Under the pieces are notes generated by a model. The model made no database searches. It saw only the letters and a program-made list of their open reading frames with translations, and had not been told where the DNA came from. A stretch of DNA of 61,425 nt. It comes from an uncultured Prevotellaceae bacterium (GTDB lineage Bacteria > Bacteroidota > Bacteroidia > Bacteroidales > Bacteroidaceae). The translations under genes were made by a program, and so were the position numbers. Positions 27,997-35,880 of the stretch are shown here, in pieces. Numbering within the stretch: position 1 is the first letter of the stretch; each line of letters starts with the position of its first letter. The DNA lies in contig CACZTJ010000001.1 of the NCBI GenBank assembly GCA_902784065.1, positions 1 through 61,425 on the forward strand, given 5' to 3'.

Positions 27997-29313
27997 TCAA
28001 CTTCCTCCGATTTGATCTACTACAATATCTGGCCATTCGACTTCCTCGCCCCACTTTACCACCTCGCCAGTGAACTCGATACGGTTTGCTGTCAGGCGGA
28101 TGGTGTAGATATAGTGGTGATTCGGCAACCATTTGTCGATTTCCGTACTGCTGCCTGACAGCTTAGCCAGTGGCAACGAGACGGTGTTACCATAGGTATA
28201 GTGGTCTGTCTCCACGGGGTTTCCGGCGCCATCGTAGGTATATACCGTGCCGTGACTGCGCAACGTGACGCTGTAGGTGATGTTGATTTTGGCGGTCTTC
28301 GCCAGGTCCAGCTTCTTCTTTTCCAGATCTTCTTCCGTATCTTCTGGATCGTAAGCGAGCGCAAGCGTCTGCGGCAGCATCAGACAGCAGTCTTTGATGT
28401 GGTTAATGGTCTTCTCTGGGTCAGGATCAGCTTTGACAATCGTATAGGTCAGACTGTCCGAAGGCTCACCTTCCATATTAATAGTGGTTGTGCCAGTCGA
28501 AGTGTTATACGCAGGTGTCACCGTACCTTTACGGTAGATATTCGTCAGTTGGAGGTTGCTGATTGTCATCGACATGAAGTCCTCACGGATCGCATCGTCA
28601 ACGGCGATGCGGATGGTGACCTTCGATGTGGCATGATGGAACAGCAGGCGCACCTTGTCAACGATCGTCAGGTGATCTCGGTCAGCAGCGCTACTGGGCG
28701 ATACTGCCGAAGTGCCGTTGGGCAGGTCTGTCAGCAGGTCACTGATCAGGAAGTCCACCTGCTTCGTGACATCATCAGAGACCGTCAGCTCAAAGGCTGG
28801 AAGTCCTGTGTCGTCGCTGCCCTTTGTCAGAACGATACCATTGGCATCCTCCGAACCGCTAAAAGTCGTAGTATAAGGATAATAGCCGAAGAACGACAGT
28901 TTGTCTTGGTTGGTGTTCGGCCAGTATTTCAGCGGCGAATAGCTGAAGCCATCTTCTTCGGCGTTGTTAGTCGCCTTCTGATTAAACATAAAGTCGGGCT
29001 TGACAGAAGCACTCCACGCTCCGGGGGTATCTCCAACACCCTGATGATAGTAGGCAAACACACCGATGCTCTTGCCGTTGGGGATGCCCCCCTCTGCCAA
29101 TAGTTCCTGATCAGCACGGGTGCCGGCTACTGTTGGCTTTGCGGTATAGGCCGACAGGGCGATAGGTGTCTGCACAGACTGCGTAGGCTGTGTAGGCTGC
29201 TTCACCTCAGGCGTGTCAACGACAGACGACTCCTTCGCACAGCTGATCAGCAGTGCCGCAAGCAGTAACAAGCCTGCCCATGAGGTGATTTGTTTGTGTA
29301 GTTGTTTCTTCAT
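27997..29313 (-). CDS. Fimbrillin-family lipoprotein (accessory pilin 3)
   Basis: This is a 438-residue lipoprotein. The signal peptide ends at ALLISC (Cys25), a Thr/Pro/Gln-rich linker follows, then AGTRADQE (Arg66) as the predicted processing site and the fimbrillin motifs IGVFAYYHQG and SPLKYWPNTNQDKLSFFGYYPY. The C-terminal NHHYIYTIRLTANRIEFTGEVVKW is a usual end strand of the family. The start ATG overlaps the stop of the preceding pilin as ATGA, indicating translational coupling. Its place in the pilus is unknown. Confidence 0.88.
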   Translation of the reverse strand: MKKQLHKQITSWAGLLLLAALLISCAKESSVVDTPEVKQPTQPTQSVQTPIALSAYTAKPTVAGTRADQELLAEGGIPNGKSIGVFAYYHQGVGDTPGAWSASVKPDFMFNQKATNNAEEDGFSYSPLKYWPNTNQDKLSFFGYYPYTTTFSGSEDANGIVLTKGSDDTGLPAFELTVSDDVTKQVDFLISDLLTDLPNGTSAVSPSSAADRDHLTIVDKVRLLFHHATSKVTIRIAVDDAIREDFMSMTISNLQLTNIYRKGTVTPAYNTSTGTTTINMEGEPSDSLTYTIVKADPDPEKTINHIKDCCLMLPQTLALAYDPEDTEEDLEKKKLDLAKTAKINITYSVTLRSHGTVYTYDGAGNPVETDHYTYGNTVSLPLAKLSGSSTEIDKWLPNHHYIYTIRLTANRIEFTGEVVKWGEEVEWPDIVVDQIGGS

Positions 29314-30476
29314 GGTTTTTTAGGATTAATTTTCAGTATCAACTGATAAGTACTGTTGCCGCGAAGCGGTTTGAGCGGATCACCAACATGCTCTACGGAT
29401 GGCACAGGTATATCTGTCACAGTAGTGCTGAGTTCATCGGAGATATAACTCTCCTCCATCAGTCTGTATTTGACGGTGCAGTCGAGTGTCAGTCCTGCTT
29501 CGTTAGGAATAAAATAGATGTAGGCCTGAGGGTAGTCGCCAGTGCAGAGGGCATTGACGCCTTTCTCCTGAGGATCTTTCTCCACACCTTTCGGCTGCCA
29601 GCTGAATGGCAGGTCATCGATATAGCGTACATCCTCGGCGATGATGCCGTAGGAGCTTGAATTGTCAATATTCAGGATATCCACCGTGCGGGCACCAGTA
29701 ATCTGGCCTTCCCAGGTGTGGTCCCAGATGGGATAATGATTGGTCACTGCATCATTAGACTCAGTGTTATCCAGTTTCAGGCGACCTGTCTTCACCGCTG
29801 TAGAGGTGCTCAGCGTGATTTTACTGATCAGCACTTTTTGGTCGTCGCTAGTTTTGTATTCGTTGGTATTATCTACCATCACGTTCACGGCTACTCGTGC
29901 CAGAGCGTGATACATTTTAAACTCGATGGGTCCGAGCTCTGTGGGCTGGTAACAAGTCCACAACAGATCCAGGGTCTCGTCGAGTGTCTCAGAGAGAGTA
30001 TAGTCTAAATAGGGAGATCCTGTGTATGTGTTAGCTGACATACCGGTGATACCTGTTGCACCACCAGCAGCCACATAAGGCGCATAGGCACAGAAGGTTA
30101 CAGTTTGTGGAACTGTTTTCAGGTCGCCATTTTCCTCTACCGTCTGTATCGGCCAGTATTTTGTGGGGCTGTAGCTCCAGTAGCCGTTCTGGGCATCATC
30201 TGCCAGATAGGTATAGGTTACTTGTTGATTATACATCAGGTTGGGGAATGTTGATCCCGCAACGGTGGCGAAAACGCCAAAACCCGTGCTGCGCAACTTT
30301 GTATCCGTAAATTCGCCACGGGTTGTTGCTTGGTTGTCTTGCGTGGAGGTAAAAGAGAACGAAATAGCCACAGGCTTCTCCGTCGGGACGGTGTTCGGTT
30401 CCGTCTCGTTCTGAGAGCAGGCTGTCATCAGCAGGGCTGCTATCGCTATTCCGTATGTGCTTACGCGCGCGAACAT
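29310..30476 (-). CDS. Fimbrillin-family lipoprotein (accessory pilin 2)
   Basis: This is a 388-residue lipoprotein with signal AIAALLMTAC (Cys20), the processing-site pattern ATTRGEF (Arg53), and FGVFATVAG plus SPTKYWPIQTVEENG as family signatures. Its start lies about 200 nt beyond the stop of the first fimbrillin gene, separated by a hairpin cluster (30574-30635). It is therefore the first of the downstream group of four coupled pilin genes. No TAnnTTTG promoter is obvious in the gap, so I expect read-through with altered message stability. Confidence 0.88.
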   Translation of the reverse strand: MFARVSTYGIAIAALLMTACSQNETEPNTVPTEKPVAISFSFTSTQDNQATTRGEFTDTKLRSTGFGVFATVAGSTFPNLMYNQQVTYTYLADDAQNGYWSYSPTKYWPIQTVEENGDLKTVPQTVTFCAYAPYVAAGGATGITGMSANTYTGSPYLDYTLSETLDETLDLLWTCYQPTELGPIEFKMYHALARVAVNVMVDNTNEYKTSDDQKVLISKITLSTSTAVKTGRLKLDNTESNDAVTNHYPIWDHTWEGQITGARTVDILNIDNSSSYGIIAEDVRYIDDLPFSWQPKGVEKDPQEKGVNALCTGDYPQAYIYFIPNEAGLTLDCTVKYRLMEESYISDELSTTVTDIPVPSVEHVGDPLKPLRGNSTYQLILKINPKKP

Positions 30477-30573
30477 TATTAAATATTATATCATTCTTTT
30501 TTTTCCTAATCGTGAGGCAGTGGCGTTGCCACCACCACCCCACGAGTTGGATCGTTTATATTTTCCCTTTTTT

Positions 30574-30635
30574 AGTCCGTCCTTACGGACTGCGAGTCCG
30601 AAGGCTTCGGACTGGGAGTTTGTTCACTACGGACT
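30574..30635 (-). promoter_or_regulatory. Intercistronic hairpin cluster after the first fimbrillin gene
   Basis: Two strong hairpins are AGTCCGT-CCTT-ACGGACT (30574-30591) and AGTCCGAAG-G-CTTCGGACT (30595-30613). A further half-site, ACGGACT, at 30629-30635 could replace one arm of the first hairpin. On the minus strand the hairpins are followed by A residues, not T, so this is not a normal intrinsic terminator. It more likely sets the relative expression of the first pilin against the downstream pilins by mRNA processing, 3'-end protection or a folding switch. Confidence 0.55.
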
Positions 30636-30675
30636 ATTTTCCCCCTCGTAGCATAAGGTTTAACCTACGCAGAGA

Positions 30676-32040
30676 TTACTCAGCGTTCTGTGGCAGGTAA
30701 ACCTCAGTAGAACCATCAACCTTCCAGTCGGCAACCTCAGCATCCAGTTTAACAGAAGTCAGACCAAGGATCAGCTTCAGGTTGTAAGCCTTGTTGTTGG
30801 TGAACTTGTTAATAGTCACCTTCTTGGTAATAACATTCTCTACTTCAGAATAACTATCAGCTAACTTTGCATCAGCAGTAATCACAGCATATGTGATGAC
30901 AACCTGTAACTCAACATTCTGATCACCATTAGTGGTATTACCAGGAATTACCATGAAATAATTACCATCTGCAATGACAGGAGTCTCAGTGGCTGTTACA
31001 CCAGTCCAAGGAGCTGTCTTAGCGTATGTTGTAGCTGCATTTGTATCGTATGCGATATTGGGATTGAGTTCACCACCTGCTGCATTGGAAACTGTGAAAT
31101 TAATAGTTCCACCAAGACTTGACCACAATGACTTAAAGGGAGCAGTATTCTTCAGATTAAGATTACCTGTAGTTCTCAGATAAGGAGTAAGAGCAGGAGT
31201 AGGAGTAGCTCCGTCATTTGTTGTTTCTGTGATTACCACACTCTTGACAGCAATCTTGGTGGTAGCGGAAAGTTCGCCACCAGCAGAAATCTGATCGATA
31301 GCTGCCACAACAGTCATACCAATACGAGCCAGAGCATGCTGGAAGAGGAACTTGATCTTCTGATCCTTAGAAGGTTTGGTAAGATCAAAGAGTGGCATTC
31401 CTGCAACTTTATTGACACCATTACTAGCAACATCAGTATAAATCAAATTACCAGTAGGAGCAACACCCCAAAGAAGGTCAACGCTCTCAGAGGGCTTGGA
31501 AGCAACTTTATAGGTTACCCAAGGATCACTATTTGTTGCATTATTAGCAATCATATCGGTAATGCCTGTTGTACCTGAAGCTGAAGAAACATAAGGTGCA
31601 TATGCAAAGAATGACAGATAGTCAGTAGCTGAGGAAGTTGCAGGATCAGCCTGGCTATCATTACCAGTCTCGTTCGGCCAGTACTTCAGAGGTTCGTATG
31701 TCCAACCACCATCAGCAGAATATTTAACTTGCTGATTATACATAAAGTTACTAGGATTAATTGATGATCCTGTTGTATATCCAGCATCATTTGAATAATT
31801 TGCGAAAACACCAAAGCCCTTATTCGCTGCTTTAAGAGTTGCATTGGTCTGAATGCCAGCATCACCGGCGCGAGTAGAAGCTGTCGTACCAGACAGATAG
31901 GTGTCAAAAGCTACAGCCTGCTGCTGGACTGCCACCTGCGGGGTGGTAGGCTCCTGTTTGGGCTGCACTACATCATTGTCACTTGAGCAAGCGGTCAGCA
32001 TCATGGCCGACACAGCTGCGAGATAAAAATACTTTTTCAT
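30676..32040 (-). CDS. Fimbrillin-family lipoprotein, probable major pilin
   Basis: This is a 454-residue lipoprotein. The signal is MKKYFYLAAVSAMMLTAC (Cys18), the Arg-protease site pattern is ASTRAGDAG (Arg57), and the fimbrillin motifs are KGFGVFANYS, EPLKYWPNETG and FLFQHALARIGMTVV. The C-terminus ends in NKAYNLKLILGLTSVKLDAEV and a final short strand. It is the first fimbrillin after the DUF3575/DUF5119 pair, separated from the downstream pilins by a hairpin cluster, and has an A/T-rich 73-nt leader. That layout suggests it is the most abundantly made subunit (inference). Mature type V pilins are made by lipidation, Arg-specific cleavage and donor-strand exchange. Confidence 0.88.
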   Translation of the reverse strand: MKKYFYLAAVSAMMLTACSSDNDVVQPKQEPTTPQVAVQQQAVAFDTYLSGTTASTRAGDAGIQTNATLKAANKGFGVFANYSNDAGYTTGSSINPSNFMYNQQVKYSADGGWTYEPLKYWPNETGNDSQADPATSSATDYLSFFAYAPYVSSASGTTGITDMIANNATNSDPWVTYKVASKPSESVDLLWGVAPTGNLIYTDVASNGVNKVAGMPLFDLTKPSKDQKIKFLFQHALARIGMTVVAAIDQISAGGELSATTKIAVKSVVITETTNDGATPTPALTPYLRTTGNLNLKNTAPFKSLWSSLGGTINFTVSNAAGGELNPNIAYDTNAATTYAKTAPWTGVTATETPVIADGNYFMVIPGNTTNGDQNVELQVVITYAVITADAKLADSYSEVENVITKKVTINKFTNNKAYNLKLILGLTSVKLDAEVADWKVDGSTEVYLPQNAE

Positions 32041-32113
32041 AATTTATAAAAAATTAAAAGAGTTAAAAAATTTAAATTCGTTATTAAAAGAGAGTTATAT
32101 GGTCACTTACCCA

Positions 32114-33217
32114 CTACATGGGCACATCTACATTCACATCATCGCCCCAGGGCTGCACTTCAGCATCAAAGCCACCTGTGCCCGAGGGCTGCGTATAGGG
32201 CAGGATCGGCACTTCGTCGTTCTCGTAATACGGGGTGTCGATCTCCAAATCCAACTCCAATGCCACGTCGGTCTGCAGGAAAGAGGTCATCGTACCGTCA
32301 TCACCTACATAGCGGATCTGCTTACCGACACGGTAGGCGAAGTCGATTGAGGTATCGTCGAGCAGCGTGAAATGAAGCATGATATAGTTTGACTCCGGCA
32401 CACGGTCTTTCAGGAGTTCGCGCCCGTGAGGCAGGCCGAAGGTCTCTACATTACACGTCATCCAACCGACATTCTCCTCATCATCATCCTCATCGGCTCG
32501 GGTAGAGGAACGTTTTTCCGGTGCCCAACCTTTGAGTTTGAGGGTGCCCGCATCCGAGGTGCGCCAGCCCTGATTGAGGTAGAAACCGTCTGCCATACCC
32601 GTGATATAGCCTTCCATCGCCTTCATATAACTGACACCGCGCACCTTGACACGCACATTAAGGGTGGTGCTCATGGGCTGGATTACCACATGGCGGCGGA
32701 GGTGGATGGTATCGGGGTTCGCCTGGTCGCGGTAGTCGTAGAAGATGATACTATCGACGGCATTCGCGATATAGAAGGTATCCACGCCGATGCCAATCTT
32801 CTCAGGTTCCTCGAGATAGGTGCGTCCGTTGTCCCAGAGGTTTTCACTCTCCACATAGTAGGTCTTCAGTTTCACCATCATGTTCTCGTAACTCCTGCGG
32901 TTATAGAAGTTCACTTTGCCGTACTCACCAAACGTGTTGTTTATCACCATGAGTTTATACTCGCCCGAGTTGAGGCGCAGCTTGCTCTCATCGACATCAT
33001 TCGTCGCGTCGGTATAGGTGATGCTGTCGCCATCATGCGCCAGCATGAGGGTCATACCGTCGGGCTTCTGTCCGAACTTCGACTCCCAGTCGTAGGTGAT
33101 ATGCACATCAGCCTGTCCGTTGTAGTAGAGCTCCAGCGGATCACGCTGACAGGAGATGCATGCCAGTACGACGAGGACGAGGCTCGCCACAGAGAAGAAG
33201 GAATACCTGCGCATCAT
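32114..33217 (-). CDS. DUF5119 domain lipoprotein
   Basis: This is a 367-residue protein with lipobox LVLACISC (Cys23). The body matches the DUF5119 family, which in Bacteroidales regularly lies between a DUF3575/DUF3868 gene and fimbrillins (visible motifs: DPLELYYNGQADVHITYDW near the start, YDYRDQANPDTIHLRRHVVI mid-protein). The ATG overlaps the stop of the preceding gene as ATGA and is preceded by an unusually good Shine-Dalgarno AAAGGAGG, which is rare in this phylum and supports this start. It ends with FDAEVQPWGDDVNVDVPM. The role is unproven; a periplasmic or outer-membrane pilus assembly factor or anchor subunit is likely from context. Confidence 0.87.
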   Translation of the reverse strand: MMRRYSFFSVASLVLVVLACISCQRDPLELYYNGQADVHITYDWESKFGQKPDGMTLMLAHDGDSITYTDATNDVDESKLRLNSGEYKLMVINNTFGEYGKVNFYNRRSYENMMVKLKTYYVESENLWDNGRTYLEEPEKIGIGVDTFYIANAVDSIIFYDYRDQANPDTIHLRRHVVIQPMSTTLNVRVKVRGVSYMKAMEGYITGMADGFYLNQGWRTSDAGTLKLKGWAPEKRSSTRADEDDDEENVGWMTCNVETFGLPHGRELLKDRVPESNYIMLHFTLLDDTSIDFAYRVGKQIRYVGDDGTMTSFLQTDVALELDLEIDTPYYENDEVPILPYTQPSGTGGFDAEVQPWGDDVNVDVPM

Positions 33218-34941
33218 AGGCTACCTCCTTTCTTGCTCTTTGAACCAAGGATCCACACCAGCGAGAGCTTCAGCTTGGTGGGACCTGCATAGAACACATT
33301 CGAGGTGTATTTATAAATAAGGTGGGTGCTGTCGAACTCGGCATTGTAATGACGCCTGTCACCTGCCACCACACCGACGGAGACACTCGCCTCGAGATTG
33401 AAACGGGCTGACAGAGGCCAGGAGTAGCCGTAGGTCACACCACCGCTCCACACGTCACCCTGATCGCCCACGTCGTTATGCTCCCAGTCGTAGATGGCGT
33501 AAGCCCCATAGACACCCACGAAATGGCCTGTAAGCCAGGGGCGCGCCCCGCGGCACATCGACGTGAGCCAGTAACGCAGCTCCAAACCGCCCTCGCGCAC
33601 CTGATAGCACTGGCTCTTACGGTCCCAGCGCCACCACGGGTTGTTGTACTCCGCCATCAGACTGAAGTTGGACTTTGCGCCTAAGGGCAGCTCGAGCTCG
33701 ATATTGGGGGCTACTGCCAGATCGTAGAGCATATTGGTCTTGATGGCTACCCAGGGCTTGAAGGTGGTGATCGGACTGTTGGTGGGTTGGGGATTCCAAT
33801 CGTCCTCGGCGGCAAACTCGCCGATATTCCATCTCAGTTCCTGCTGCTGAATGCTGTCGCCACTGACTGACTCGCCAGACACGAGGACAGATTCCGAGTA
33901 GAGCTCGATATAGTCGATACGATAGTCGGTGCGACGCAGACGCGGGAACAGACTATCAGTCATCACCTTATAGGCAGAGGGATACTGCTTCTCGATCTGC
34001 TGCAAACGGGCATCGGGATCGGTAGTGCCATCAATAATGGCGAGCAGACCCTCCTTACCATCGAAATTGGATGCCTCCACATAACGACGCACACCCTGCC
34101 AGTCTTCCGACTCGTAACTGACGCTGATCAGGCTGTCGCTGATGCCCCACTCCTCTGAGATGTAACGGCGCAACGCCAGGGTACGCTCATACGAGATTTT
34201 CGTATTGAAATCGTACGGACCGTCGGGCGAGGTAAAGCCAAAGAGGGAGATATGGTGCATGATCACTGTGCTGTCGGAGGTCACCTTGTCGATAGCCTCG
34301 TGTATCTTCGCCAGCTCCGCACGGTTGTCGCGATAATCGGGATTAATGTCGGTCTGGTTGATCGGGAAATCGATATTTGCCGTACCGTTGTGATGACGGA
34401 TGCGGTCGGTATGTGCCTGGAAGCTCGCCGTAGCCACGAAGTTGGAACTTGAAGACGCACTGGAACGCTCAAACTGGGAAGGGATGCGGAACGACTGGAC
34501 ATGGGAACGCACCACGTTGTCGCAGCCATCCACCTCGTCGTAATGGATCACGATATCCGCCTGCGACATCCAGGGCTGCCAGGGGATCGACTTCACATAA
34601 CAGCTGTCCATCCACTCGCCTGACTTGGAGACACGCAGGTGCATCTCATCCTTCGAACCGGCATAGTCGCTACGAACACGCTGGTAATACGCGCGCGTAC
34701 CATAAATTGTGGCACTGGGGAATGATACGGAGTCGGTGGTATTGCGAAGCTGAGGGGTGATGACCATCTTCTGATGGGGCGCCAGATCCTTTGCCCAGAA
34801 AGCTACGGGCATCTGGAGCCAACAGGCATCACCGATGCGAGCTATCTTCAGATCGGGGTATAGCATCAGCTGCTGTGACTCAGCGCTTAGGCTGAAAATC
34901 ATCAGCATCAATAGGATGATATGTGTAGCTTTTCTCGTCAT
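33214..34941 (-). CDS. DUF3868/DUF3575 outer-membrane protein of pilus locus
   Basis: This is a 575-residue protein starting at the ATG at 34941 (a GTG lies one codon upstream). The signal peptide ILLMLMIFSLSAES is followed by an N-terminal DUF3868-like beta domain to about residue 160. A middle OmpA-like segment covers about 190-345 (ISLFGFTSPDGPYDFNTKISYERTLALRRYI). From about residue 400 a DUF3575 barrel begins with WVAIKTNMLYDLAVAPNIEL and ends with VFYAGPTKLKLSLVWIL. The family is an outer-membrane barrel joined to a peptidoglycan-binding-like domain, found at the head of fimbrillin operons. It probably helps secrete or anchor the pilus. It is the first gene after the promoter near 35.0 kb. 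Confidence 0.87.
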   Translation of the reverse strand: MTRKATHIILLMLMIFSLSAESQQLMLYPDLKIARIGDACWLQMPVAFWAKDLAPHQKMVITPQLRNTTDSVSFPSATIYGTRAYYQRVRSDYAGSKDEMHLRVSKSGEWMDSCYVKSIPWQPWMSQADIVIHYDEVDGCDNVVRSHVQSFRIPSQFERSSASSSSNFVATASFQAHTDRIRHHNGTANIDFPINQTDINPDYRDNRAELAKIHEAIDKVTSDSTVIMHHISLFGFTSPDGPYDFNTKISYERTLALRRYISEEWGISDSLISVSYESEDWQGVRRYVEASNFDGKEGLLAIIDGTTDPDARLQQIEKQYPSAYKVMTDSLFPRLRRTDYRIDYIELYSESVLVSGESVSGDSIQQQELRWNIGEFAAEDDWNPQPTNSPITTFKPWVAIKTNMLYDLAVAPNIELELPLGAKSNFSLMAEYNNPWWRWDRKSQCYQVREGGLELRYWLTSMCRGARPWLTGHFVGVYGAYAIYDWEHNDVGDQGDVWSGGVTYGYSWPLSARFNLEASVSVGVVAGDRRHYNAEFDSTHLIYKYTSNVFYAGPTKLKLSLVWILGSKSKKGGSL

Positions 34942-34971
34942 CACCAGGTCTCTATTTATGGCATTACACTT

Positions 34972-34987
34972 ATTACCTTTAGGTAAT
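34972..34987. promoter_or_regulatory. Palindrome at the pilus operon start site
   Basis: ATTACC-TTTA-GGTAAT is a perfect palindrome around a 4-bp spacer. It lies immediately downstream of the -7 element, so it would cover roughly +1 to +16 of the transcript. It shares the TTACC-N4-GGTAA form with the two copies upstream of the ATPase unit at 13161-13190. A repressor operator is the simplest reading. Confidence 0.6.
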
Positions 34988-34993
34988 TATCTG

Positions 34994-35001
34994 CAAAGAT
35001 A
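34994..35001 (-). promoter_or_regulatory. Promoter -7 element of the pilus operon
   Basis: On the minus strand TATCTTTG matches TAnnTTTG. The -33 region (AGTTTC) is only partly like TTTG. It lies about 55 nt upstream of the DUF3575 gene start and adjoins the palindrome at 34972-34987. Confidence 0.65.
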
Positions 35002-35115
35002 ACGAAAAAAGGTGAGAAACTGGCGAATAATTAAGTTAAAAAAGATTAATTGGGTGAATTTTATGGCAGAACATCAATAAATTAACTGTTAATATTGTTT
35101 AATGTACACTCTATT

Positions 35116-35694
35116 TTACACCCCATCTTCGTCGGTAACCAGGTTCTCCTGAGGCTGCTCCTGGGTGCTGTTGGTATCCATCTGATCATCGCGCTTCACG
35201 GATACTTTTCCCAGGTTGCTAACCGTCACTACCAAGGGGATATATTCATCGGTCTGAGGATGGCTCACACTTCCGGCAAACACGAGGTTATGCCCATCTA
35301 CCTTATCAAACACCAGACCTTCGAGGATACCCGTCTGACGGTAGTCGTCATCGAGCTGAGCATCAAAGTCGCTCTTCTTAAAGACCTTCTTGAAGAACAC
35401 ACTGCCGTCGGCGCGGATCACACGGAGGGTGATACGGTTGTCAACGAACTTCTGGCCCGTCTCATCCTGCACCATATGCAGACTGTCGTCAGCCACACGG
35501 TTGATGATGACCTGATAGCTCTTTTCGAGCCACTCCACCTCCTGTTGCTGATCATAGGGCTGCATACTGATGGGGGCCTTGGGCTTCACCACCTCAGCAG
35601 TCGGTACGATGATATCTTTACTCTCTTTCTTCTTGCCACAGCTGATCATCAGAGCAACCATCAGGAGGACAACAAACAGTTGGATTTTCTTCAT
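35116..35694 (-). CDS. DUF4738 family lipoprotein
   Basis: This is a 192-residue lipoprotein read from MKKIQLFVVLLMVALMISC (lipobox Cys19), not from the longer open frame, because a TAnnTTTG promoter lies 19 nt upstream of this ATG. The body (VDNRITLRVIRADGSVFFKKVFKKSDFD) resembles DUF4738 proteins of Prevotella and Bacteroides, small lipoproteins of unknown function. The C-terminal tail is acidic and Gln-rich. It is divergent from the DUF4230 gene and is not part of the pilus operon, which starts about 115 nt after its stop. Confidence 0.75.
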   Translation of the reverse strand: MKKIQLFVVLLMVALMISCGKKKESKDIIVPTAEVVKPKAPISMQPYDQQQEVEWLEKSYQVIINRVADDSLHMVQDETGQKFVDNRITLRVIRADGSVFFKKVFKKSDFDAQLDDDYRQTGILEGLVFDKVDGHNLVFAGSVSHPQTDEYIPLVVTVSNLGKVSVKRDDQMDTNSTQEQPQENLVTDEDGV

Positions 35695-35713
35695 TGTCTT
35701 GATTATTTTTGTG

Positions 35714-35721
35714 CAAAGGTA
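35714..35721 (-). promoter_or_regulatory. Promoter -7 element for the DUF4738 gene
   Basis: TACCTTTG on the minus strand matches TAnnTTTG, with a TTTG-like box about 22 bp upstream inside the AAGAACA repeat cluster. Its last base lies 19 nt before the start codon. Confidence 0.6.
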
Positions 35722-35729
35722 GTAATTTT

Positions 35730-35834
35730 TTAGATAAAAAGAACAAAAGGGACATGTTTTTTTAGACAAAAGAACAAAAGTGACATAAGAAAGACATCCT
35801 GTGAATAAAAAATATGTTCTTATGTTCTTATTAT
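35730..35834. repeat. Degenerate TTTAGAnAAAAGAACAnAAG repeats between divergent genes
   Basis: Two direct copies of TTTAGAnAAA(A)GAACAAAAG(G/T)GACAT lie at about 35730-35755 and 35761-35789. An inverted version (ATGTTCTTATGTTCTTAT) lies at about 35814-35831. Further copies occur downstream at 36601-36629 and 36660-36680. The spacing is irregular and there is no array structure, so these are low-complexity or regulator-binding repeats and not CRISPR. Confidence 0.5.
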
Positions 35835-35847
35835 CAAAATATCTTTT

Positions 35848-35855
35848 TAACTTTG
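35848..35855 (+). promoter_or_regulatory. Promoter -7 element for the DUF4230 genes
   Basis: TAACTTTG on the plus strand matches TAnnTTTG and ends 25 nt before the ATG at 35881. No clear TTTG -33 box is visible. Confidence 0.6.
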
Positions 35856-35880
35856 CAAGCAAAATCGAAAACAAAGCGAA

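Noticed and set aside
30574..30613. Intrinsic terminator after the first fimbrillin gene
   Set aside because: The hairpins are followed by A residues on the coding strand and the T-run lies on the wrong side. They were kept as regulatory hairpins instead.
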